A stretch of 64,000 bases of DNA from JBOCEF01 sp050586345 (GCF_050586345.1 NZ_JBOCEF010000006.1:1-64000), one strand, 5' to 3'. Counted from the first letter of the stretch, positions 35,381-44,065 are shown. Translations and numbers: made by a program. Notes: generated by a model not told the origin, from the letters alone.

Positions 35381-35998
35381 TCAGATGTCGAAGAACACCG
35401 TCTCGCCCTCGCCCTGGATGCGGATGTCGAAGCGGTAGGTTCCGTCGTCCAGCTTCTTGGCCACCAGGGTGTCGACGCGGCTGCGATGCTCGATGCGGTT
35501 CAGCACCGGGTCCTCGGCGTTCAGGGCGGCGTCCTCGGGGAAGTACATCCGGGTCTGCAGGCCGATATTCACGCCGCGGGCCAGCACCAGGACGCTGATG
35601 AAGGGCGCGGAGAGCTTGCCGTTCCAGGCCGGGACGCGGCCGGGCTTGATCGTCTCGAAGGTGAACTCGCCGTTCTCGAAATCACCGGGGGAGCGGCCCC
35701 AGCCGGTGAAGTTCGGGTCGGCCTGGCCGCGGGTCTCCTCGGGCGAGTTGAAGAACCCGTCCGCATCCGGCTGCCAGATCTCGATCAGCGCATCCTTGAG
35801 GGGCGTGCCGTTGCCGTCGAGGACCTGGCCCTTGATGGTGATCCGCTCGCCCTTGGTGTCGGCATTGACCATGCGGATGCCGAGGTCCTCGGGGTAGATC
35901 CCGGTATTGCCCACGAAGTTCGGCGCGCATCCGATATGGACGTAAGGCCCGGCGGTCTGCGACGGGGATTCCTTGAGGTAATTCAGCGGCTGCACCAT
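35381..35998 (-). CDS. pcaG: Protocatechuate 3,4-dioxygenase alpha subunit
   Basis: PcaG pairs with PcaH to open protocatechuate between its hydroxyls, giving beta-carboxy-cis,cis-muconate. The 205-residue product begins with the SPSQTAGPYVHIG segment typical of alpha subunits. It has the shared beta-sandwich core (IKGQVLDGNGTPLKDALIEI, WQPDADGFF) but lacks the tyrosine and histidine iron ligands, which reside in the beta chain. It ends GEGETVFFDI as usual. The start lies one base after the pcaH stop, so the subunits are co-translated. The other beta-ketoadipate genes (pcaB, pcaC, pcaD) are not in the window. Confidence 0.95.
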   Translation of the reverse strand: MVQPLNYLKESPSQTAGPYVHIGCAPNFVGNTGIYPEDLGIRMVNADTKGERITIKGQVLDGNGTPLKDALIEIWQPDADGFFNSPEETRGQADPNFTGWGRSPGDFENGEFTFETIKPGRVPAWNGKLSAPFISVLVLARGVNIGLQTRMYFPEDAALNAEDPVLNRIEHRSRVDTLVAKKLDDGTYRFDIRIQGEGETVFFDI

Positions 35999-35999
35999 C

Positions 36000-36737
36000 T
36001 CACATCCCCTCGAGCTTGTTGTCGAACACGGTCTGGCGGGAGCCGCGCAGCACGATGTCGAACTTGTAGGCCAGCGTGTCCATCGGCAGCGAGGCGTTGA
36101 GGTCGAGCGGCGCGACGAGGCGCTCGATCGCCTCTTTCGACGGGATCGTCTTCACGATCGGGCATTTCCAGATCAGCGGATCGCCTTCGAAATACATCTG
36201 GCAGACGAGCCGCTGCGCGAAGGCATGGCCGAAGACCGAGAAGTGGATATGCGCCGGGCGCCAGTCATTGACGCCGTTCGGCCAGGGATACGGCCCCGGC
36301 TTGATGGTGCGGAAGCTGTAATAGCCGTCCTCATCCGTGATGGTGCGCCCACAGCCGCCGAAATTGGGGTCGAGCGGCGCGAGATAGGTGTCCTTCTTGT
36401 GGCGGTAGCGCCCGCCCGCGTTGGCCTGCCAGAACTCGACCAGGCCGCCGCGCACCGGGCGGCCGCCTTCGTCGAGCACGCGGCCATGGACGATGATCCG
36501 CTCGCCGATCGGCAGCTCGCCGGGCTTGGCGTAGTTCAGGATCAGGTCGTTATCGAGCTCGCCCAGCTGGTTGTGGCCGAAGACCGGGCCGGTCTGCTCG
36601 GCCGGGCCGTTGTCCAGGCTGATCAGCGCGTAGGTGGGGGAGCGCTTGACCGAGGTCTTGTAGCCGGGGGTGTACCCGGCCGGGTGCCAGTCGCGGTCGC
36701 GCGGCATCAGGGCGCCCCGGGGGCGGTTCGTGGGCAT
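36000..36737 (-). CDS. pcaH: Protocatechuate 3,4-dioxygenase beta subunit
   Basis: This 245-residue subunit carries the non-haem iron(III) site. Tyr111, Tyr150, His163 and His165 occupy the same spacing as Tyr108, Tyr147, His160 and His162 of the Pseudomonas enzyme, so it should be active. The substrate-pocket segments GHNQLGELDNDLI and DWRPAHIHFSVFG are conserved. An AGGAGGAAGCC leader places the start at 36737; a longer in-frame start lacks support. The order pcaH, pcaG, keto-acid cleavage enzyme forms one minus-strand operon divergent from an IclR regulator. Protocatechuate or a related aromatic acid is the likely inducer. Confidence 0.95.
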   Translation of the reverse strand: MPTNRPRGALMPRDRDWHPAGYTPGYKTSVKRSPTYALISLDNGPAEQTGPVFGHNQLGELDNDLILNYAKPGELPIGERIIVHGRVLDEGGRPVRGGLVEFWQANAGGRYRHKKDTYLAPLDPNFGGCGRTITDEDGYYSFRTIKPGPYPWPNGVNDWRPAHIHFSVFGHAFAQRLVCQMYFEGDPLIWKCPIVKTIPSKEAIERLVAPLDLNASLPMDTLAYKFDIVLRGSRQTVFDNKLEGM

Positions 36738-36862
36738 CTTGGCTTCCTCCTCTCGCGCGCCGCCGGTTGGGTCCGGGGCGGCGCGGGCGCGATCCGGTTG
36801 CAACGGTTTCACCCGGCGCCTGAATCGCTCACGTGTTACCTATCTCAGAAAATGGAATGACA

Positions 36863-36875
36863 TTCAACTTTTGAA
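36863..36875. promoter_or_regulatory. TTCAA-N3-TTGAA inverted repeat in the pca/IclR divergent promoter region
   Basis: This sits in a locally A+T-rich part of the 193-bp gap between pcaH and the IclR gene. A second short repeat (GAAT-GAC-ATTC) lies immediately before it. The placement fits an operator for the adjacent IclR protein, but the motif does not obviously match known PcaU/PcaR boxes. Confidence 0.35.
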
Positions 36876-36930
36876 CGTCCTATGTTTTCCACCTGCGACG
36901 GTCTATGGTCCGCCGAAAGCGGGAGGAGTG

Positions 36931-37752
36931 ATGAGCAGCGCGCTCGAGAAAGCCATGTCGGTGCTGGAATTCATGGTCACGCGGCCCGAGGGCTGCGCGG
37001 TCTCGGACATCGCCGCGGGGCTGGGGCTGCCGCCGTCGGGGGTCCACCGGATGCTGAAAGAGCTTGAGAAGATCGGCTATGTGCGCCAGCGGCGGGACAT
37101 GGGCGATTACGAGCTGACGGTCCGGCTGGCGGCGCTGGGGCTGTCCTGGCTGGGGCAGACGGGGATCCCCGACGTGGCGGAACCGATCCTCGATGCGCTG
37201 GCGCACCGGGCGCAGGAGCTGGCGCGTCTGGCGCTGGCCGATGGCGGGGCGCTGATGCATGTCTCGGCGGTGCAGGGGGTGCGGCGGGGGCTGCGCTATG
37301 ACCCGGGGCTGGACCAGGGCGAGCCATTGCACCTCGCGTCCTCGGCCGGCGGGCAGGCCTGGCTGGCGGCGATGGATGACGACGACGCGCTGGCCGCGGC
37401 GCTGGGGCAGGGCCTGGTGAAGCCCGAGGCGCCGGGGCCGGAGGCGCCGCGCAGCGCGGCGGAGCTGCTGGAGATCCTGCGCGGCGTGCGCGCCCGCGGC
37501 TGGGCGCGCAACGCCAACTCCTACCATGACGGGATGGCGGCGATGGCGGCGGTGATCCGCCGCCCCGAGGGCGTGGCGGATGCGGGGGCGCCGGTGGGCG
37601 TCGTCTCGCTCGCCGGTCCCTCGGTGCGCTTCACGCCCGAGCGGATGGAGGCGCTGGCCCCCGATCTTCTGGATGCGGCCGAGGAGCTGGGGCAGGCGAG
37701 CCGCGCGACCTCCTGGTTCTGCCGCGGCGCCGAACGGGCGCGGGCGGGCTGA
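36931..37752 (+). CDS. IclR-family transcriptional regulator, probable pca operon regulator
   Basis: The 273-residue product has an N-terminal winged helix (about 5-65: ALEKAMSVLEFMV, GCAVSDIAAGLGLPPSGVHR) and a C-terminal effector-binding domain (about 80-265) ending in the SVRFTPERMEALAPDLLDAA segment common to the family. A GGGAGGAGTG leader gives the ATG at 36931. It is transcribed away from pcaHG. IclR members such as PcaR, PcaU and PobR control protocatechuate or 4-hydroxybenzoate catabolism, so a role as activator or repressor of this operon is likely. It is divergent from the usual sequences, so the effector is not assigned. Confidence 0.88.
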   Translation: MSSALEKAMSVLEFMVTRPEGCAVSDIAAGLGLPPSGVHRMLKELEKIGYVRQRRDMGDYELTVRLAALGLSWLGQTGIPDVAEPILDALAHRAQELARLALADGGALMHVSAVQGVRRGLRYDPGLDQGEPLHLASSAGGQAWLAAMDDDDALAAALGQGLVKPEAPGPEAPRSAAELLEILRGVRARGWARNANSYHDGMAAMAAVIRRPEGVADAGAPVGVVSLAGPSVRFTPERMEALAPDLLDAAEELGQASRATSWFCRGAERARAG

Positions 37753-37825
37753 GGCGGACGCCTGCCCCATCGCGCAACAAAAATTCGTCCATCCGGTCAA
37801 AGGCGCATCTTTCCGTCTTTGCCGC

Positions 37826-37854
37826 GTGACAATTCCGCGAAACCCCTGTATTGC
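37826..37854 (+). promoter_or_regulatory. Candidate sigma-70-type promoter for panBC
   Basis: GTGACA (37826-37831), a 17-base spacer and TATTGC (37849-37854) lie about 95 bases before panB. The -35 matches five of six consensus bases and the -10 three of six. Confidence 0.35.
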
Positions 37855-37947
37855 AGCGCAGCGCGCCGGGAGGGCGCGCGCCCGTGACGGCGCGGCCGCG
37901 CGGGTTCCGACGATCGGCCCGACGCCCCGCAGTTACAGGAGCGCCGC

Positions 37948-38787
37948 ATGAGCGCGACGCCGCAGACCTCCGCCCCCGCCCTGTCCCCGCCCGCCATCGC
38001 GGCGATGAAGGGGGGCGCCCCCATCGTGTGCCTGACCGCCTATGACGCGCCGACCGCGCGGATCGTGGATGCGCATTGCGACCTGGCGCTTGTCGGCGAC
38101 AGCCTCGGGATGGTGGTGCATGGGATGGACAGCACCCTCGGGGTGACGCTGGAGATGATGATCCTGCATGGGCGCGCGGTCCGCCGCGGGCTGCGCCGCG
38201 CCTGCATGGTCGTCGACATGCCCTTCGGCACGTATGAGGAATCCCCCGCCCAGGCCTTCCGCAACGCCGCGAGGATCATGGCCGAGACGGGCGCCGCGGC
38301 GGTGAAGCTCGAGGGCGGGGTCGAGATGGCGGAGACGATCCGCTTCCTCACCTCCCGCTCGATCCCCGTGATGGCGCATGTGGGCCTGACGCCCCAGGCG
38401 GTGAACGTGTTCGGCGGCTACAAGGTGCAGGGCCGCGGCGACGCGCGCGCCCGGGTGATGGCGGATGCGCAGGCCGTGGCCGGGGCGGGCGCGTTCTCGG
38501 TGGTGCTGGAGAAGACGCCGCAGGGCCTGTCGGACGAGGTGACGGCGGCGGTTCCGATCCCCACCATCGGCATCGGCGCCTCGGCCGGTTGCGACGGGCA
38601 GATCCTGGTGACCGAGGACATGCTGGGCCTGTTCAACGATTTCCGCCCCAAGTTCGTGAAGCGCCAGGCGGAACTCGGGGCCGAGGCCGACCGCGCCGTC
38701 GCCGCCTATGCCGAGGAGGTCCGCGCCCGGAGCTTCCCGGGGCCGGAGCATGTTTTCGCCGACCAGCTGAAAGGCGCCGCGAAATGA
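37948..38787 (+). CDS. panB: 3-methyl-2-oxobutanoate hydroxymethyltransferase
   Basis: PanB adds a hydroxymethyl group from methylene-tetrahydrofolate to alpha-ketoisovalerate, giving ketopantoate, the first committed step to pantothenate and CoA. The 279-residue product has the metal and substrate segments LVGDSLGMVVHGMDSTLGV, KLEGGVEMAETI, the VMAHVGLTPQAV stretch and the GIGASAGCDGQILVTEDMLG motif. Length and motifs are typical of the decameric TIM-barrel enzyme. A GGAG leader precedes the ATG. Its stop overlaps the panC start (ATGA), forming a two-gene operon. Confidence 0.96.
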   Translation: MSATPQTSAPALSPPAIAAMKGGAPIVCLTAYDAPTARIVDAHCDLALVGDSLGMVVHGMDSTLGVTLEMMILHGRAVRRGLRRACMVVDMPFGTYEESPAQAFRNAARIMAETGAAAVKLEGGVEMAETIRFLTSRSIPVMAHVGLTPQAVNVFGGYKVQGRGDARARVMADAQAVAGAGAFSVVLEKTPQGLSDEVTAAVPIPTIGIGASAGCDGQILVTEDMLGLFNDFRPKFVKRQAELGAEADRAVAAYAEEVRARSFPGPEHVFADQLKGAAK

Positions 38788-39689
38788 CCGCCGTCACCGC
38801 CTCCGCCGCCGAAGCCCGGGCAGCCGCCGATGCGGACGCCGCGATCCCGATCCAGCGCCGCAAGGCCGGGCTGCGCGCGCAGGTGGCGCAGTGGCGGCGC
38901 GAGGGCCTCTCGGTCGGCGTCGTCCCCACCATGGGCGCGCTGCACGAGGGGCACCTGTCGCTGGTCCGCGCCGCCCTCGCGGGTTGCGACCGGGTGATCG
39001 TGACCCTGTTCGTGAACCCCAAGCAGTTCAACGATCCCAAGGACCTGGAGAACTATCCGCGTACCGAGCGGGCCGATGCGGAGAAGCTCGCCCCCCTCGG
39101 CGCGCATGTCCTTTACGTGCCCGAGCCGGAGGAGATCTACCCCGACGGCTTCGCCACCACGGTCTCGGTCGAGGGCGTGTCGGGCGGGCTGTGCGGCGAC
39201 GGGCGGCCGGGGCATTTCGACGGGGTCTGCACGGTGGTGAGCAAGCTGCTGCTGCAGACCGCCGCCGACCGGGCCTATTTCGGCGAGAAGGACTACCAGC
39301 AGCTGCAGGTCGTGACGCGGCTGGTGCGGGATCTCGACATCCCGGTCGAGATCGTTCCCTGCGCGACGGTGCGCGAGGCGGACGGGCTGGCGCTGTCCTC
39401 GCGCAACGTGCGGCTGACCGAGGGCGAGCGGGCGGCGGCGCCGGCGCTGAACGCCGCCATGCGCCACGCGGTCGAGGAGATGCGCGCGGGCGCCCCCGTG
39501 GCGGGCGCGCTGGCCGAGGCGCGGCGGCGGATCGTGGCGGCGGGCTTCCCGTCGGTCGAGTACCTGGAGCTGCGGGCCGCCGACGGGCTGGCGCCGATGA
39601 CGGCGCTGGACCGCCCGGCGCGGCTGCTGGCGGCGGCGCCGCTGGGATCGGTGCGGTTGATCGACAACATCGCCGCCGACCCGGCCTGA
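38784..39689 (+). CDS. panC: Pantothenate synthetase (pantoate-beta-alanine ligase)
   Basis: PanC joins pantoate to beta-alanine with ATP through a pantoyl-adenylate. The 301-residue product begins with a short Ala-rich extension (about 1-25). It shows the nucleotidyl-transferase signature PTMGALHEGHLSLVR, the VNPKQFNDPKDLENYPRT loop, YFGEKDYQQLQVV and the LALSSRNVRLT (KMSKS-like) segment. All expected active-site stretches are present. The start overlaps panB. A large hairpin follows 43 bases after the stop. Confidence 0.96.
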   Translation: MTAVTASAAEARAAADADAAIPIQRRKAGLRAQVAQWRREGLSVGVVPTMGALHEGHLSLVRAALAGCDRVIVTLFVNPKQFNDPKDLENYPRTERADAEKLAPLGAHVLYVPEPEEIYPDGFATTVSVEGVSGGLCGDGRPGHFDGVCTVVSKLLLQTAADRAYFGEKDYQQLQVVTRLVRDLDIPVEIVPCATVREADGLALSSRNVRLTEGERAAAPALNAAMRHAVEEMRAGAPVAGALAEARRRIVAAGFPSVEYLELRAADGLAPMTALDRPARLLAAAPLGSVRLIDNIAADPA

Positions 39690-39732
39690 AGCGCGGCGGC
39701 TGATCGGGGCGCGCGGCGGCGCAGCCGACGCT

Positions 39733-39771
39733 CCGGCGGCGAACGGGGGGCTTGCCCCCCTGAGCCGCCGG
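39733..39771 (+). terminator. Compound hairpin downstream of panC
   Basis: An outer stem CCGGCGGC/GCCGCCGG encloses an inner stem GGGGGGC-TT-GCCCCCC-like hairpin. It lies between convergent panC and the MFS gene. There is no strong T tract (GATCCCCCTG follows), so it may be Rho-assisted. Confidence 0.55.
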
Positions 39772-39805
39772 ATCCCCCTGCGGCGCGTGCGGGCGGGCCC
39801 CCCGG

Positions 39806-39873
39806 GCGCGGCGGCGCCCAGACCAGGCGGTTGCGCGGCGGCGCCCAGACCAGACCGTTGCGCGGCGGCGCCC
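39806..39873. repeat. 27-bp tandem repeat, about two and a half copies
   Basis: The unit GCGCGGCGGCGCCCAGACCAG plus a variable six-base tail containing GTT begins at 39806 and 39833. A truncated copy begins at 39860. It lies between convergent panC and MFS genes, just past the MFS stop. No coding role is evident. Confidence 0.7.
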
Positions 39874-39895
39874 GGGGCGGGCGTTTCTCCGGGGG

Positions 39896-41116
39896 TCAGG
39901 CCGCGGGGGCCGGGCCCCGCGCGGGACGGCTGCGCCAGATCAGCAGCGCGACGATGCCCATGTTGACCCAGTTCCAGCCGATCCCGTGCAGGAACGCCGC
40001 CTGGTAGCTGCCCGTCAGGTCGAAGATCCAGCCCGAGGCCCAGCCCCCCGCCGCCATCCCCACCAGCGTCGCCGTCACCACGATCCCCACCTGCGTGCCG
40101 GCGTCCTTCGCGGGCAGCCGCTCGCGCACGATCACGGCATAGGCGGGCACGATCCCCCCCTGCGCCAGCCCGAAGGTCAGCGAGACCATGTAGAGCGGCG
40201 CCAGCGCGTCGAACGGGATGAACAGGATCAGCGCCAGCATCTGCAGGGTGGACCCGACCAGGAGCGTCGGCGCCCCCCCGAACCGGTCCGCCGCGAAGCC
40301 CGACAGGATCCGCGACGCGCAGCCCCCGAGCAGCATCAGCGACAGCATCTCGGCCCCCACCGCGGGGCCGTAGCCATAGTCCACGCACAGCGCCACGATA
40401 TGCACCTGCGGCATCGCCATCGCCATGCAGCAGGCGAAACCGGCGATGCACAGCAGGGTGATCAGCGTGCGCGGGGGAAGGTCGGTGCGGGTGCGGGCGC
40501 GCTCGGCCGCGCGGCCCGTGGTGGCGGGCGCGGGCTCGGCCGGGGGCGCGCCGCGCATCGCCAGCGCCAGCAGCGGCAGCGCGATCACCGAGGCCGCCGC
40601 CAGCGCCAGGCACGCCGCCCGCCAGTCATGCGCGCCCATGATCGCCGCCAGGATCGGCGGCCACACCGCCCCCGCCAGGTAGTTGCCGCAGGCCGCCAGC
40701 GCGATCGCCAGCCCCCGGCGCAGGTTGAACCAGCGCGAGATGTCGGCGATCAGCGGCGCGAAGGTGCAGGCCGTGCCCAGCCCGATGAAGAACTGCGCCG
40801 CCGCCAGCATCGCCGCCGAGGGCGCCGCCCAGGCCGCCATGTAGGCCAGCCCCAGCAGGACCCCCGCCGCCCCCAGCGCCGCCGCGAAGCCCAGCCGGTC
40901 CACGGCCCGCCCGATCATCACCGAGCCGAGCCCGAACCCCGCCATGGTCAGCGTGTAGGGCATCGACGCCGCGGCGCGGTCGAGCGCGAACTCCGCCTCC
41001 ACCCCCGGCATCAGCGTCACGATGGACCACATCCCGGCATTGCCCACCACCGAGGCGAGCATGCCGAGGCCGAGCCGGCGCCAGGCGGCGGGGCCGTCAT
41101 GCGGAAGGATGGACAT
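39896..41116 (-). CDS. Major facilitator superfamily transporter
   Basis: The 406-residue protein has about twelve membrane segments in two halves split by a loop near residues 190-220 (RGAPPAEPAPATTGRAAERA). It looks like the oxalate/formate-antiporter-like or monocarboxylate branch of the MFS: the first loop contains GLGSVMIGRAVDRLGF, the usual inter-helix 2-3 signature region, and helix 4-5 carries CTFAPLIADISRWFNLRRGLAI. The substrate, probably an organic acid, is not assigned. An AGGAGCCGC leader supports the start. Tandem GTCACG hexamers lie about 90 bp upstream, and no operon partner is close. Confidence 0.88.
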   Translation of the reverse strand: MSILPHDGPAAWRRLGLGMLASVVGNAGMWSIVTLMPGVEAEFALDRAAASMPYTLTMAGFGLGSVMIGRAVDRLGFAAALGAAGVLLGLAYMAAWAAPSAAMLAAAQFFIGLGTACTFAPLIADISRWFNLRRGLAIALAACGNYLAGAVWPPILAAIMGAHDWRAACLALAAASVIALPLLALAMRGAPPAEPAPATTGRAAERARTRTDLPPRTLITLLCIAGFACCMAMAMPQVHIVALCVDYGYGPAVGAEMLSLMLLGGCASRILSGFAADRFGGAPTLLVGSTLQMLALILFIPFDALAPLYMVSLTFGLAQGGIVPAYAVIVRERLPAKDAGTQVGIVVTATLVGMAAGGWASGWIFDLTGSYQAAFLHGIGWNWVNMGIVALLIWRSRPARGPAPAA

Positions 41117-41690
41117 CGGGGCGGCTCCTGCGGCAGGGGAACGCCCGCCGGGCGGCGGGTCAGGAAACCTAAGCGCGCGGCCGGGCGGTCGGCAAGCGAC
41201 GTGCGCGTCACGTTCATGTCACGGCGAATCGCCCATACAGGGGGTGCGCCGCGAGGCGAAGGGCCGTGTTGGGGTCGCTCGGGCCCCCGCGGCGACGAAT
41301 TCCCGGACCCAGGTCCGACGATGCATGTCCCGGGACCGGCGCGCGGCGCCGCGCGTCCCGACCGCAGTTTCCGGCCCTTGTGGGGAGGGCCGGATGCGCG
41401 GCGCGCGGCAGCGACCCGACAGGGCGCCCCGCGACGCCGCGCCCGGTTCGCCCGCCGACAGGCAGGCGCGCCCGCCACGCCCGAAGGCTTCCCCGTAGTT
41501 CAAGGGCGTGGCGGGACCTGACCCGGGGCCTCCGGCGCGCCCCCCCTCCTTTCACCATCCCCGGAGAAGGCGCGCAGGCGATGGCCGCAGACGGCCCTCG
41601 GCTCCGCCCGCGCCGCCACCCGGCGCGTCCCGCGGCGCCCGTCTCAACCTCCCGCGCCGGGAGCCTTGCGCCGCGCCGGGTCGCGCCGGC
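41117..41690. other. Intergenic region without a supported gene
   Basis: This 574-bp stretch separates the MFS and amidase genes. The first 110 bases should hold the MFS promoter and the tandem GTCACG element. Open frames on either strand across 41200-41690 give low-complexity Arg/Pro/Ala translations without recognisable start signals, so none is called. Confidence 0.6.
41207..41223. promoter_or_regulatory. Tandem GTCACG direct repeat spaced one helical turn
   Basis: GTCACG at 41207-41212 and again at 41218-41223 are 11 bp apart on the same DNA face, about 90 bp upstream of the MFS transporter start. Such spacing suits a regulator binding direct repeats. The protein is unknown. Confidence 0.35.
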
Positions 41691-43004
41691 TCAGCCCGCG
41701 TCCACCCCGGCCAGCCGCATCGCGGCGTCGAGCAGCGCCCGGTCCTGGCCGGGCCGCCCGATCAGCGACACGCCGCCCGCGGCGAGCGGCATCTGCACCT
41801 GCGGCGCCCCCGCCGCGCCGGCGATGGCCGACAGCGGCAGCGCGCCGCTGTAGAACGCCTCGAGCTGCGGGCGCTGCACGTCCCGCGGCAGCCGCGCCAT
41901 CGGCGCGGTCGGCAGCAGCAGCGCCCGTCCCGGCGGGGTCATCAGCAGCAGCCAGCGCGTGGCCGCGCGCCGGAACGCGTTCCAGGCCTCGGCCACGCTG
42001 CGCTCCACCGCCATGGCGGCGGCGAGCCGCTGGGCGCTCGCCTCGCCCAGGGCGGGGCCCCGCCGCTCGACCTCCTTGCCCAGCCCATCGCACAGGTCCT
42101 GGGCCTGGGCGTAGGCGTAGAGGCGCAGGTGGTCCTTCCACGTGCCCGGGAAGGCCGCGACCGGCGCCCCGGTGATCCAGCCGCCGCAGCGCGCCTGCAG
42201 GTCCGCGGCGCAGTCCGCGTCGCAGAGCGCGGCCGCGTCCTCGGCCAGGCGGATATCCGTGATCCCGGTTCCCGGGCCGCGGGGCGTCGCGCCGGCGCCC
42301 GTGTCCGCGCCCGCGTCCGCGCCAAAAACCGCGCCGGAATCCGCGCCGGCATCCGCGCCGGGCCCGTCGACCGGCGCGTCGGCGGGCAGCAGCACGTCGC
42401 CGACGGCCCGCAGGACGCGCGGGTCCGCCGCCATCCACGCGGGGGCGTCCATGCTCGGGGCGAAGGGCAGGATTCCGTCCAGCGGCAGCCGCCCATGGGT
42501 CGGGCGGAAGGCCCAGAGCCCGCACAGCGCCGCGGGAATGCGCACCGAGCCGCCGGTGTCCACGCCCAGCGCGAACTCCACCAGCCCGGCGGCGGTCGCG
42601 GCGGCGGCGCCCGAGGCCGAGCCGCCGCACAGCGCCCCCTCGTCCCGCGGGTTGACCGGGGCGCCGTAATGGGGGTTCACGCCCTCGAGGCTGAAGCCCA
42701 GTTCATCGGTCACCGTCTTGCCGGCGACCGCGGCCCCGGCGGCGCGCAAGGCGGCGACGACCGCGGCGTCGCGGGCCGCGGTGCGCGACGTGTCCAGCCA
42801 GCCGGGATTGCCCGCGCCGGTGCGCGCGTCCTGCAGGTCGACCAGGTCCTGCACCGCGAAGCGCAGCCCCGAGAGCGGCCCCTCGGCGGTCGGCGCCCGC
42901 TCGGCCCGCGGCCCGGGCAGGAAGGCGCCCCACCTGTCGTCGCCGTCGGCGCCGCCCGCCTTGCGGGCGAGCGAGGGCAGGGCCTGTTCGGGCATGGGGT
43001 GCAT
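41691..43004 (-). CDS. Amidase-signature family hydrolase
   Basis: The 437-residue enzyme carries the Ser-cisSer-Lys triad of the amidase-signature family: Lys96 (AGKTVTDELGF), Ser131 in GGSASG, and nucleophile Ser153 in DTGGSVRIPA. Substrates of the family range from simple amides to indole-acetamide, malonamide and allophanate; this one is not assigned. A low-complexity Ala/Asp/Gly-repeat insert (around 215-235) is unusual. I prefer the ATG at 43004, which has a GGAGCGCACC leader. An alternative at 43073 adds 23 Arg-rich residues behind GGAAGGGG. No partner genes point to a pathway. Confidence 0.88.
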   Translation of the reverse strand: MHPMPEQALPSLARKAGGADGDDRWGAFLPGPRAERAPTAEGPLSGLRFAVQDLVDLQDARTGAGNPGWLDTSRTAARDAAVVAALRAAGAAVAGKTVTDELGFSLEGVNPHYGAPVNPRDEGALCGGSASGAAAATAAGLVEFALGVDTGGSVRIPAALCGLWAFRPTHGRLPLDGILPFAPSMDAPAWMAADPRVLRAVGDVLLPADAPVDGPGADAGADSGAVFGADAGADTGAGATPRGPGTGITDIRLAEDAAALCDADCAADLQARCGGWITGAPVAAFPGTWKDHLRLYAYAQAQDLCDGLGKEVERRGPALGEASAQRLAAAMAVERSVAEAWNAFRRAATRWLLLMTPPGRALLLPTAPMARLPRDVQRPQLEAFYSGALPLSAIAGAAGAPQVQMPLAAGGVSLIGRPGQDRALLDAAMRLAGVDAG

Positions 43005-43156
43005 GGTGCGCTCCGGCAAGACGGTGACGCGCGGGGCGATTCGCGCCCGCGCGGACTCAGCTTTCACGTGCATGGATAGCCCCTTCCGCGCTTAGGAAGT
43101 CCTAAGCGGGTGAAGAAGATGCGGCCGGGCGGCGCCGCGGCCCCGCCTGCGGGCGG

Positions 43157-44065
43157 TCAGGCGACCTGCGCCCGGGCGGTTTCGGCGGTGGCGAGGAAGC
43201 CCAGCGGGCTGCGCAGCAGGCCGAGCGCCGCGATCCCCAGCGCCGCCGCCGCGCCGCCGCCGCGCAGCGCCCTTGCGGCGAGGCCGCGGCGCAGCTGCGC
43301 CTCGGCGAAGGCCAGCGCCTCGGCGCCCGGGGCGACGCCCAGGATCCGCGCCGTCTCCACCGCCTCGCGCCAGCCGCGCAGCACGGCGCGCATCTGCGCC
43401 GGGCCCAGCGCGCCGCGCGCCGCGATCAGCGCCACCGCGCCGGGGGCCATGGCGGCCCGCTCGGCCCCGGCCAGGACCCGCACCGCCCACTCGATATCCG
43501 CGGCGGCGGCGAGGCGGGAATCGAAGCCGCCGATCCGCTGGAACGCCGCGCGGCGCAGGGCGATGTTCGAGGGCGCGCAGGCGGGCGCGCGGCGCAGCGC
43601 GTCGGTCACGCCGGGCAGGCCGCGGTCCCGGGCGCGCCGCTCGGCCTTCAGCGCGGCGGGGATCGGCGCGGCGGGATGGGCGGGGGTCTCGTCCGCGCGG
43701 ACCGAGCCGAACACCACGTCCGGCGCGTCGGCCTCGGCGAAGCGGTCGGCGAGGCGGGCGAGCCGCTCGGGCGCCCAGCGGTCGGCGGCGTCGAGGAAGG
43801 CGATCACCTCGCCCCGCGCGGCCAGCGCCCCGGCGTTGCGCGCCAGCGCGGCGCCGCCGGGCGCGGTCCCCTCGGGGCGGATCCGGCGCACCCGCGGGTC
43901 GGTCCGCGCCACCCGGTCGATCACCTCTGCGGTGTCGTCCGAGGACCCGGCTTCCACGCAGATCGCTTCCCAGTCCGTCCAGGTCTGCGCGCGCAGCGAG
44001 GCGAGGGCGGCGGGAAGGATGTCGGCCGCGTCGCGGCAGGGGATGACGATGGTGAACAGGGGCAT
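43157..44065 (-). CDS. Family 2 glycosyltransferase
   Basis: The 302-residue product has the GT-A fold of family 2: the N-terminal FTIVIPCRDAADILPAALASLRAQTW, the nucleotide-binding VEAGSSDDTAEVI, and a LDAADRW segment in place of the usual DxD metal motif (here D-A-A-D). An acceptor-side segment (IGGFDSRLAAAADIEWAVR) follows. It has no clear membrane anchor, although the C-terminus is Ala/Leu-rich (about 255-290). It probably transfers a sugar to a surface polysaccharide or lipid. Donor and acceptor are unknown and no polysaccharide cluster surrounds it. A GGAGAGTCCC leader supports the start. Confidence 0.9.
   Translation of the reverse strand: MPLFTIVIPCRDAADILPAALASLRAQTWTDWEAICVEAGSSDDTAEVIDRVARTDPRVRRIRPEGTAPGGAALARNAGALAARGEVIAFLDAADRWAPERLARLADRFAEADAPDVVFGSVRADETPAHPAAPIPAALKAERRARDRGLPGVTDALRRAPACAPSNIALRRAAFQRIGGFDSRLAAAADIEWAVRVLAGAERAAMAPGAVALIAARGALGPAQMRAVLRGWREAVETARILGVAPGAEALAFAEAQLRRGLAARALRGGGAAAALGIAALGLLRSPLGFLATAETARAQVA

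Noticed and set aside
41214..41558. Several 80-190-codon frames between the MFS and amidase genes
   Set aside because: All are Arg/Pro/Ala-rich, overlap each other on both strands and lack start signals.
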